From Ampelocalamus luodianensis (Eukaryota > Streptophyta > Magnoliopsida > Poales > Poaceae): DNA of 64,000 bases. Under the pieces are notes generated by a model. It ran no database searches. It saw nothing but the letters and a program-made list of their open reading frames with translations, and had not been told where the DNA came from. The stretch covers positions 81,540,428 to 81,604,427 of the forward strand of contig CM070618.1 in NCBI GenBank assembly GCA_036346255.1, written 5' to 3'. Made by a program: the position numbers and the translations under genes. Below, piece by piece: positions 11,618-20,851 of this stretch (position 1 is its first letter; each line of letters begins with the position of its first letter).

Positions 11618-12245
11618 TCAGTTTGCCGTGACAGCCCGGGACTGGAAGGTGATGCTCCTGTGGCTCGGCAGCGCCAGCATGGCGGTGTGATCGAGGAAAT
11701 CCTTGAGCTCCACCACGGCCTGCAGCATCCTCCAGAGATCGTCCGCGCACATGAACCCGGCCGCGCCGAGCCGGCGCACGGCGTAGACGTAGACGGTGAG
11801 GCAGCCCTTGCGGAACTTGAACTGCGCCATCTCGCTGCCGGTGAGCCCGCAGATGAGCCCCCTGTTCACGTCCCCGAGCGGGACGACGGCCGGCCACAGC
11901 CTGTCCACGGCCGACTTCATGGTCTCCGACTCGAACACGAAAAGCACGGCCTTGGACTTGCTGGTGCCGAGGCCGAGCGTGGGCGTGCGCCACGCCTGGT
12001 GCGCAAGCACGGTGAAGCCGGTGGGCATGTACGCGGTCGTGAACGGGAACGGCAGCCGCTGGCACTCGGCCACGTAGTCACGTACGACGGGTGGATACCC
12101 AGCAGCCGCAGCAGCTCCAGCGGCGACGCGCGCCGCACCGTGAACGACTTCACGAACTGCCCGCCCCAGGCCTTTCACCTCGGTGCACGCCTTGAAGTGC
12201 GCCTCCGTGGCGGGCTTCTTGACTCTTGTTGCTGTCTTCCGCCAT
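11618..12245 (-). pseudogene. Unknown grass protein gene with broken frame
   Basis: A GC-rich coding-like region on the - strand starts at an ATG in good context (CCACCATGG, start near 12245) encoding MAEDSNKS and ends with TGA at 11618-11620. To stay in the protein-like frame, three shifts are needed: after residue 8, near 12150 (into a frame reading QFVKSFTVRRASPLELL) and back near 12075 into a 150-residue frame containing TAYMPTGFTVLAHQAW and a C-terminus of SHRSITFQSRAVTAN. The C-terminal frame alone is open over about 240 codons. I do not recognise the family, and no signal peptide or membrane segment is visible. It may be a recent pseudogene, or intact with consensus errors in homopolymers. 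Confidence 0.5.
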
Positions 12246-12249
12246 GGTG

Positions 12250-14360
12250 GTAGTACTGGTATCAGTATGCATGCACGCAAACTTTCCGGAGTGAGCTGTG
12301 CTGTCTGCGGATCAGAGGAAAGGCTGTGCTTTCGATCTGCTGGTACCACATCGCGATGCAGTCAGGGCGAAGGGCCATCTGCCTGGGCATTGAAGGAACA
12401 AAGTTTTCTTCACCTTTACCATTTTATTGCCGGTTTGGTCAGAGAAGCCGAATGATTGTGCGCATTGCCTCTCCACCTGAAATGGAGTATAAAAAACGCG
12501 TTAGAAAACTTTAGCACTGACGAATGCTTCGCTTAGTCTGTTTTCTTATTGATTGGTGCAGCCGTTCGTGCGTTGGAACACCACGGCAGATGCTTCGGAC
12601 TGGCCAGGTAAAAGCTCAGTCAGTTCTGCAAAAGAAAACGGAAAGGTTCCAGTCTTTCATACAAAGCTCGACAGATCTCTACTTGATTCTTTTATTTCTG
12701 CAGTGTATCTTGATATAGTCTTGTAGTGTCTATCAAGTATTTCATATTCGATTATCCTTCAATTTCAAAATGAAACCAGGTGTTTTGATCCAAGGAAAAT
12801 ACTGGACAGTAGGAAGCAACACAAATCAATTGTAATGAGCTTTTGGTTGGGTTTGTCCAATCTATAAATCTGTAGAAAAGACGTTCCGTCCTAAACTCGC
12901 ATTAGTCCAGACAAACAAAACCATCACATACGCCTTACTTTTAATTCCTTGATAATCCTGTCTCAAACCTCACTGCTGTGGATGCCTACCCTCTCCTGTC
13001 AGCTTGGAACATAGTGGATTAAGAAGACCAAACCATAGTTGTTAAGCTTACCAATCTCACACGTCCAGTTTGATAATGAACTTCCCAGTCAATAGCCATG
13101 ACATAACATACTAAATGCCCTGGTCTAAATCATTCCTGACGATATGAAACCAGTGACATCAGCAAATCTGAAGGCTGATGATTTGGTAACTCACCGGCTA
13201 TGATCTGCTAGAAACTGGGGCATTCTGAAATCCATACGATCAGAAATTGAGCCACCAGGGTAGGGTGGATATCATCATTTCCCTTCATGTAATCCTATCT
13301 CAAGAACATTAGTCCACCAACTGGAGACTGAGTTTCCAGATGGGTAGATCTTAAATGAGTTAAGGCCTGACCAGAAGAGCATAGTATGAACAGTGATGAA
13401 CACTCATTTCCTGAGGCTGGAACTTCCTACTTACTCAACAAGTTCTGCAGTTTTAGCATGACCGAGAGTATTTGTGAAAATGGACATCAAATGTCAGCGG
13501 ATGTATGCCAAACTTTATGTTCATGCATATAATAAACAAACAATGCTCCATGTTTATGTAGAACTATTGCAAACAAAACATTTATAAACACTTAGTAATT
13601 GGTTCTATAAAGTAAATGCATTCAACACGTTTCAAGTGGAAAATCCATTGTGCCCCAAAGCGGAATAATCGGGGTTTTTTAGACACCACAGTAGGATGCA
13701 CAATCTAAAATATGTCTTCACTGCTTTTTCAAGTCTAAGGCCTTTTGGTGAACAATCAATCGGGTAATTTGCGGTCAAGATGATTATTAATATTACATAG
13801 CTAATCTACCTCGAACTATTTTAACGGTGGAAATGAAACGAAAAGCCAAGGCATTGGTGAAGGCATTAAGGTGGCGAATGATCAGCCATGAGCTGAGCAT
13901 GATCAAAGCAGCAGCAAGTGGATTTATGAAACAAATTGGAACTGGGATTTGCACCATGAAATCATTGGATTTGCACTACTAAGCACATGCAGATTAACCT
14001 TGAGCTCCACAAGAAATCAACAGCTCCGCATAAAAGCAAGCACAGTCACAGACCAGTACGTATTCCAAAGTAATATATAGGTCATAGGGTAAGTGCTCGT
14101 ACCTGCAAGATGCAGCACAAAAGAAGCAAGAAGCATCTCCCGGGAATTCCCTCGAGCACCTTGGTGGCATGCTAAAGAAAAACTAAAGGTTCATGTCACA
14201 GTCATAGGTACTTTGGGCAATGGCGAATCTGCCGACGAGGAGGGAAAAGCTCTCGCCTTGAGACGTGTTCGCCTCCAAATCTCCAATTGGCCTACTCGAC
14301 CGTCTCCTGGCCCAGCAACGCACCAAGATTTACCAATCAACTAATCAAACTCTGGAAAGG
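12250..14360. other. No gene recognised
   Basis: Intergenic sequence of average composition. Short ORFs such as 12183-12455 + overlap the opposite-strand gene start or lack motifs. The last 200 bases become GC-richer as they approach the tandem arrays. Confidence 0.4.
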
Positions 14361-14370
14361 GCAGAAAAAG

Positions 14371-15144
14371 ACGCCGCGCATGGCCTCGAGTCTCGGCGCA
14401 CACCTCGCAGGCTACGACCTCGGTGTATAAGCCCACAAGGATGGCATCATCAATAAGCCCACCATCGTGGCAAGAAAGACGCCGCGCATGGCCTCGAGCC
14501 CCGGCGCACACCTCACATGCTACGACCTCGGTGTATAAGCCCACAAGGGTGGCATCGTCAATAAGCCCACCACCGTGGCAAAAAAGACGTCACGCATGGC
14601 CTCGAGCCCCGGCGCACACCTTGCAGGCTACGGCCTCGGTGTATAAGCCCACGGGTGGCATCATCAATAAGCCCACCATTGTGGCAAGAAAGACGTCACG
14701 CATGGCCTTGAGCCCCGGCGCACACCTCGCAGGCTATGGCCTCGGCGTATAAGCCCACGGGTGGCATCATCAATAAGCCCACCACCGTGGCAAGAAAGAC
14801 GCCACACATGGCTCCGAGCCCCGGTGCACAGTAACACCCCCATGGGTGCGAAGTGTATAAACAAGACGCCACGCATGACCCCGAGCCCCGGCGCACACCG
14901 ACGCCGCCCGCGGGCGCGAGTGTATAAACAAAACGTCACACATGGCCTCGAGCCCCGGCGCACACCGATGCCCTCCGCAGGCACGAGTGTATAAACAAAA
15001 GACGCCGCGCATGGCCCCGAGCCCCGGTGCACACTAACTCACTCCACAGAGTGTGAAGTGTATAAATAAGACGCCGCGCATGACCCCAAGCCCCAGCGCA
15101 CACCAATGCCCTCCGCAGCTACAAGTGTATAAACAAAGACACCA
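14371..15144. repeat. Tandem array A: about 107-bp units switching to about 68-bp units
   Basis: The marker ACGCCGCGCATGGCC or close variants recurs at about 14371, 14479, 14587, 14693 and 14799 (spacing 106-108), then at 14866, 14933, 15002, 15071 and 15139 (spacing 67-69). Long units carry TATAAGCCCAC..GGCATCATCAATAAGCCCACC, which short units lack; these have GTGTATAAACAA instead. Overlapping ORFs here come from the repeat and are not a convincing protein. Confidence 0.9.
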
Positions 15145-16610
15145 CGCTCAAACGCGCACCCCTAGTCGCTCGGAGGCTCCGCCTCGGCGACTAGGGAGTC
15201 TCCCGCCGCGAGGGCCTCGCCTGACGGGGAGACATTTTCCATATAGCGCTCAAACGCGCACCCCTAGTGGCTCCGGAGGCTCCGCCTCGGCGATTAGGGA
15301 GTCTCCCACCGCGAGGGCCTCGCCCTGGCGGAGACATTTTCCATATCGCGCTCAAACGCGCACCCCTAGTAGCTCCGGAGGCTTCGCCTCGGCGACTAGG
15401 GAGTCTCCCGCCGCGAGAGCCTCGCTCCGGTGGAGACATTTTCCATATCGCGCTCAAACGCGCACCCCTAGTCGCTTCGGAGGCTCTGCCTCAGCGACTA
15501 GGGAGTCTCCCACTGCGAGGGCCTCGCCCTGACGGAGAGATATTTTTCATATCACGCTCAAACGCGCACCCCTAGTCGCTCCGGAGGCTCTGCCTCGGCG
15601 ACTAGGGAGTCCCCCGCTGCGAGGGCCTCGCCCTGACGGAGATGTTTTCTATATCGCGCTCAAACGCGCACCCCTAGTCGCTCCGGAGGCTCCGCCTCGG
15701 CAACTAGGGAGTCTCCAGCCGCGAGGGCCTCGCCCTGACGGAGAGATATTTTTCATATCGCGCTCAAACGGGCACCCGTAGTCGCTTCGGAGGTTCCGCC
15801 TCGGCGACTAGGGAGTCTCCCGCCGCGAGGGCCTCGCCCCGACGGAGAGATATTTTTCATATCGCGCTCAAACGCGCACCCCTAGTCGCTTCGGAGGATC
15901 CGCCTCGGCGACTACGGAGTCTCCCGCCGCGAGGGTCTCGCCCCGACGGAGAGATATTTTTCATATCGCGCTCAAACGCGCACCCCTAGTCGCTTCGGAG
16001 GCTCCGCCTCGGCGACTAGGGAGTCTCCCACCGCGAGGGCCTCGCCCTGACAGAGAGATATTTTTCATATCGCGCTCAAACGCGCACCCCTAGTCGCTTC
16101 GGAGACTCCGCCTCAGCGACTAGGGAGACCCCGCCGCGAGGGCCTCGCCCTGACGGAGATTTTTCTATATCGCGCTCAAACGCGCACCCCTAGTCGCTCT
16201 GGAGGCTCCGCCTCGGCGACTAGGGAGTCTCCCCCCGCGAGGGCCTCGCCTCGACGAAGAGATATTTTTCATATCGCGCTCAAACGTGCACCCGTAGTCG
16301 CTTCGGAGGCTCCGCCTCGGCGACTAGGGAGTCTCCCGTCGCGAAGGCCTCGCCCCGACGGAGAGATATTTTTCATATCGCGCTCAAACGGGCACCCCTA
16401 GTCGCTTCGGAGGCTCCGCCTCGGCGACTAGGGAGTCTCCCGCCGCGAGGGCCTCGTCCTGACAGAGAGATATTTTTCATATCGCGCTCAAACGCGCAAC
16501 CCTAGTCGCTCCGGAGGCTCTGCCTCGGCGACTAGGGAGTCCCCCGCCGTGAGGGCCTCGCCCCGACGGAGAGACGCCTCTCAAATCACGCTCAAGCGCG
16601 CACCCCTAGC
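15145..16610. repeat. Tandem array B: about 15 units of about 103 bp with hairpins
   Basis: CGCTCAAACGCGCACCCC recurs about 15 times between 15145 and 16590, spaced 99-108 bases. Each unit has CCTAGTCGC..GGAGGC-TCC-GCCTC..GCGACTAGG, a strong hairpin. GGGAGTCTCCC and the near-palindrome GCGAGGGCCTCGC follow, then an AT-rich spacer GATATTTTTCATATCG. A degenerate outlying copy lies at 16808-16920. Confidence 0.92.
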
Positions 16611-17020
16611 CTCGCCATGGATGCAGGCGGCTAGTAGGAGGTAGGGACGAGTTCAAATAGTCAGTCCAGTCCAATTGCGACCTAGCAAGACAAATTACAG
16701 GGCGCCTGGGCACGAAGAAGTGCCTACGAATACTCAGCGTAGTCGTAGGACAATACCCATTACAACCTCACGTACAGCACGAGGGCCAAGCTGCGAGGCC
16801 CATCACCTCACGCTCAGGTGCACAACCCTAGTCGCTCTAACGGCCCTACCTCAGCGACTAGGGAGTCTCCCGCCGTGGGGGCGTCGCCTTACCGGGGAGA
16901 CACCTCGTTTCGCGCTCAAGCACCCCACTGTAATCGTTCCAGAGGCCCCGCCCAAGCGCCTGGCCTATCCCCAAAGCCCCTTCGGGAGCTCCAGTCTGCC
17001 TAATCGCCTCCCCTTCGCTA

Positions 17021-17622
17021 GCTTTGGGCTCCGCAAGCGAGCCCAATCAAAAAAAAAGTGGGGGACGTCGTCTTCGCCTTCGCCTCCCCTTTGCTAGCTT
17101 TGGGCTCCGCAAGCGAGCCCAATCAAAAAAAAGTGGGGGACAGCGTCTTCAGCTTCGCCTCCCCTTCGCTAGCTTTGGGCTCCGCAAGCGAGCCCAATAA
17201 AGAAAAAGTGGGGGACGACGTCTTCGGCTTCGCCTCCCCTTCGCTAGCTTTGGGCTCCGCAGGCGAGCCCAATCAAAAAAGTGGGGACGACGCTTCGGCC
17301 GCCTCCCTTCGCTAGCTTTGGGCTCCGCAGGCGAGCCCAATCAAAAAAAAAGTGGGGGACGACGTCTTCGGCTTCGCCTCTCCTTCGCTAGCTTTGGGCT
17401 CCGCAAGCGAGCCCAATAAAAAGTGGGGGACGGCGTCTTCGCCGCCTCCTTTCTAGCTTTGGGCTCGCAAGCGAGCCCAATCAAAAGTGGGGACGGCGTC
17501 TTGGCCGCCTCCTTCGCTAGCTTTGGGCTCCGCAAGCGAGCCCAATCAAAAAACAAAGTTGGGGGACGGCGTTCGGCTTCGCCTCCCTTGCTAGCTTCGG
17601 GCTCTCAAGCGAGCCCAATAAT
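17021..17622. repeat. Tandem array C: about 9 units of 64-76 bp
   Basis: GCTTTGGGCTCCGCAAGCGAG repeats nine times. Each unit contains the hairpin TTGGGCTC..GAGCCCAA followed by a run of A and GTGGGGGACG. The variable A run and small deletions change the unit length and the frame, so ORFs through it are not conserved coding. Confidence 0.9.
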
Positions 17623-17885
17623 GACAATAGGCAGATGCCTCCTCGGGCAAACAGACATCAACCCTTCATGCCACTTAGTCAGGGGCCCAACCCACTAGGA
17701 GCGGCCGAAGGGGGGACGGTACCAGGCCCCTAGTAGGACCATCGCAAACGGTCACATCGAGGAAATAATCACACACGAGGGCAGCAGCGATCGCCACGAC
17801 GCATCGCCCGCCTTGAGGATTATGCCTCGGTGCAGCGGCTCCGCGTCGACTTCACCTCCAGAGCACCTCCAGGGCTTTGTCGCCC
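17623..17885. other. Spacer between arrays C and D
   Basis: Single-copy sequence including AGGGGCCCAACCCACTAGG and ACGGTACCAGGCCCCTAGTAGG. No gene or recognised element end was seen. Confidence 0.4.
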
Positions 17886-18858
17886 GCCTCGAGGGCCATG
17901 CCTCGGCGGGGCGGCTCCACACCGACTTCGCCTCCACCTCGGACCACCTTCAGAGCGCATCCGGAGCTTCGCCGCCACCTCGAGGCCCATGCCTCGGCGG
18001 GGCGGCTCCGCGCCAGCTTCGCCTCGAGCCCTCCGGAGCTTCATAGCCCACCTTGAGGCCCATGCCTCGGCGGGGCGGCTCCGCACCGACTTCGCCTTCA
18101 CCTCGGAGCGCATCCAGAGCTTCGCCGCCCGCCTTGAGGCCCATGCCTCGGCGGGGCGGCTCCGCACTGACTCCGTCTCCGGAGTGCCTCCAGAGCTTCA
18201 CCGCCCGCCTTGAGGCCCATGCTTCGGTGGGGCGGCTCCGCACCAACTTCGCCTTCACCTCAAAGCGCACCCGAGCCGCGCCGCCTCGAGGCCCGCGCCG
18301 GCAGGCGGCTCGCACCGACTCCGCCTCCGAGCGCATCCGAGCCGCGCCGCCTCGAGGCCCACGCCGGCGGGCGGCTCGCGCCGCCGCCTCTAGAGCCCCT
18401 CCGGAGCTTCGTAGCCCGCCTTGAGGCCCATGCCTTGGCGGGGCGGCTCCGCACCGACTTCACCTTCACCTCGGAGCGCATCCAGAGCTTCGCCGCCCGC
18501 CTTGAGGCCCATGCCTCGGCGGGGCGGCTCCGCACCGACTCCGTCTCCGGAGTGCCTCCAGAGCTTCACCGCCCGCCTTGAGGCCATGCCTCGGTGGGCG
18601 GCTCGCACCGACCGCTTCACCTCGAGCGCACCCGAGCCGCGCGCCGCCTCGAGGCCCTCGCCGGCAGACGACCAAGACCGACTCCGTCTCTGGAGTGCCT
18701 CCAGAGCTTCGCCGCCCGCCTCGAGGCCCATGCCTCGATGGGGTGGCTCCGCACCGACTCCGTCTCCGGAGTGCCTCCAGAGCTCCGCCGCCTACCGCGA
18801 GGCCCATGCCTCAGCGGGGCGGCTCCGTGTCGATCGCTCCGGCGCGGCGGCTCTCGGC
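17886..18858. repeat. Tandem array D: about 13 units of 66-91 bp
   Basis: GAGGCCCATGCCTCGGCGG or variants recur at about 17891, 17982, 18055, 18136, 18212, 18288, 18354, 18423, 18504, 18580, 18651, 18723 and 18799. The core GAGGC..GCCTC is palindromic. Spacings are often not multiples of three, so the long repeat-like ORFs on both strands are unlikely to be a selected protein. The array runs directly into the LTR-like repeat at 18859. Confidence 0.9.
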
Positions 18859-19331
18859 TGATGTCTCCCCGAGGTATCCCTGACTCCCGAGGGGCCAGGG
18901 GCGGCAAAACTACGTCCGCTCACCCCTCGGGACCGCGGGATCTGTCCTCGCGACCTCGGACCACGCAGACGAGGGAGTTGTCGTAGCCGGGCACCAAGGG
19001 TGCCCGCACCCTAGGGTCGTCAGGAATACCGGTGCGCCGTCAGGGATATTGTACATGTATAAACCTAGTATGTATAGCATATTTAGGCAAATATACCTAA
19101 ATACCCTCTCTCTCTCTCCTCACATTGGGAGGGCAAGAAGGTAAATGTCCCTTCTTGCCCTCCTATAAGTACAGCCCCAAGGGCATATGGAAGGGGGTTC
19201 CTCCCTCACTCTCATTTGGGCATACTCATAATGCAATATTCATACGCTGGTGTCTTTGGCTCCTCCCTTCGGTCCTCCTCCAAGACAAAGGGTACTCTGT
19301 ATCCACTATCTAGCCCTTTCTTGCTACAACA
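18859..19331 (+). repeat. Left LTR-like direct repeat
   Basis: It begins TGATGTCTCC and ends near GCTACAACA. It shares TGACTCC.GAGGGGCC, GAGTTGTC.TAG..GGGCACCAAGG, GTCCCTTCTTGCCCTC and TATCTAG with the right copy. A TATA-like TATAAGT lies at 19164-19170, just after a perfect 14-bp inverted repeat (19128-19141 / 19150-19163). Confidence 0.7.
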
Positions 19332-19977
19332 GACAGAGTATCAGATTCGATCGATCATCTTGCAGGTATATTTTTCTGAAACTTTGTACGTTATGTCAAA
19401 ACCTTGTTGGTTAGCAAACAAAAATAGCGATATAGAATTGAGTAGGTTAGATAAATGTAGTCAAATTGTGTAGTACATATTTTGAGTTGTGTAGCCGGTA
19501 GTTATATTATTAATGCAGAATTCTTTTTTAAACTAGAAGAATTGCATGACACATTTTAAAATTGTAAAGAAAATTCGGAGTAGCTGAGTAGGTCGAAAGA
19601 GTAATGAGAATATTTGCAGAAATAATAAAATTATGTAGTTCGTCGTGCACATGTTAGGAATGTTGCAACACTCGAACGATTTATGATATTTCTGCAGAAA
19701 TAGGAAGACGCCAGTTATGAATCTGTAAAAAATGTATAGAGCAGCTAAGTGGAGTAATTATTTACCTTTCCATTTGTGCACAGTTATTATTTTGTTAGTG
19801 CGTGGTTATTATTGTGTTAGTGCGCGGTAAATATGTTGTTAGTGCCGAAAATACCATTTAAACTAGCAAAATAGCATGACACGTATTAAAATTGTAAAGA
19901 AAATTCATAGTTGCTACATAGGCTATGTAAAGATGCATGAAAAAATATGAACTTTGTTTATTGTTGTATTTTCAGGT
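19332..19977. other. AT-rich leader of the PMD-MULE element with an internal duplication
   Basis: Sequences at about 19520-19640 and 19848-19955 are related: both contain TTTAAACTAG, GCATGACAC and AAAATTGTAAAGAAAATTC. Between them GTTAGTGCG phrases repeat at short spacing. No coding region was seen. Confidence 0.6.
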
Positions 19978-20851
19978 ATGACAGACGCGAGCCACTACGA
20001 GTTGCTTGATCCGGTGATTGACGCATGTCACCGTAGCCGTCTCGGTACCGTGCTCCCCCCAGAGGGCGAGGCGTCGATAGAGCTTGGTGCGTTGCGGCTA
20101 CGCACGCCCATCAAGGCATGGAGGCTGCACTGAGACTGGCTTCCGAGGTACGTGTAGTTCTGACCTTCATGCACTCAATCGCGGTCTGACTACTTTGCGT
20201 GGACTCACGTTTGTTCTTAATCGTTTCGACGCAGGTTGAGAGCGGCAGACCTCCTTCCACTAGCGAGGATGGTGGAGGTGACGTGGGAGAACGACCAGGA
20301 CCACGGTGCTGGTCGTACGTCTAGGTGTTTTTCATATGATCGGGCCCTACTAATGGCGCTGGTTGACCGCTGGAGGCCAGAGACCCACACGTTCCACCTC
20401 CCGTGCGGGGAGATGGCGTCGATGCTGTCGGACATGAGCTATCTGACTGGGTTGCCCTGCACAGGCGCTCCGATGGCGGCGCACAACATCCCGGCCACGT
20501 GGCGCACGGACCTCCTAGCCAGGTTCCACGATATGCTGCCGCCGGGCAGCAGGTACGCGGAGCTTAGCAGCCCGTACGGGCCGACGTTGAGGTGGATCTG
20601 CCAGTTCTACGTAAGTCTTCGTAACTATTGTCCTCTCGCATCAATTCGTATGTGAACCTTGCTGACGTGTACGTGTCTTCTTGCAGCCCGAGCGTATAGC
20701 GCAGAACGTAGGCGACGTCGTTGTTAGGAGGCGCTTCGAGGCTTACCTGCTGTGGTTGTTCGGGCGGGTCATGTTCCTGGGGTCCTATGGCGACAGCGTC
20801 GACAAGCACTACGTTCAGTACACGCGTGAGCTGACGGACTCGGCGCTGTGA
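19978..20851 (+). pseudogene. Plant mobile domain (PMD) protein gene, three exons
   Basis: Exons by reading frame and splice motifs are 19978-20147, 20235-20610 and 20687-20851 (stop TGA). The product has the PMD hallmarks: an N-terminal HYELLDP..HRSRLGT region, then LVDRWRPETHTFHLPCGEM with a following LTGLPC, and a last exon with AYLLWLFGRVMFLGS. PMD proteins occur in transposons and in Arabidopsis MAIN/MAIL silencing factors; molecular function is unsettled. A TGA interrupts exon 1 (after KAWRLH), consistent with a C-to-T change in CGA. The last codons overlap the ATG of the next coding region, so the two genes form one unit. Confidence 0.75.

Noticed and set aside
15053..16600. Long ORFs through array B and possible CRISPR-like array
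   Set aside because: The repeats are directly adjacent tandem units without unique spacers, in plant nuclear DNA; reading frames follow the repeat period and are not a gene.
17813..18986. Repeat-protein ORFs on both strands of array D
   Set aside because: Unit lengths are often not multiples of three and both strands are open, so coding selection is not supported.
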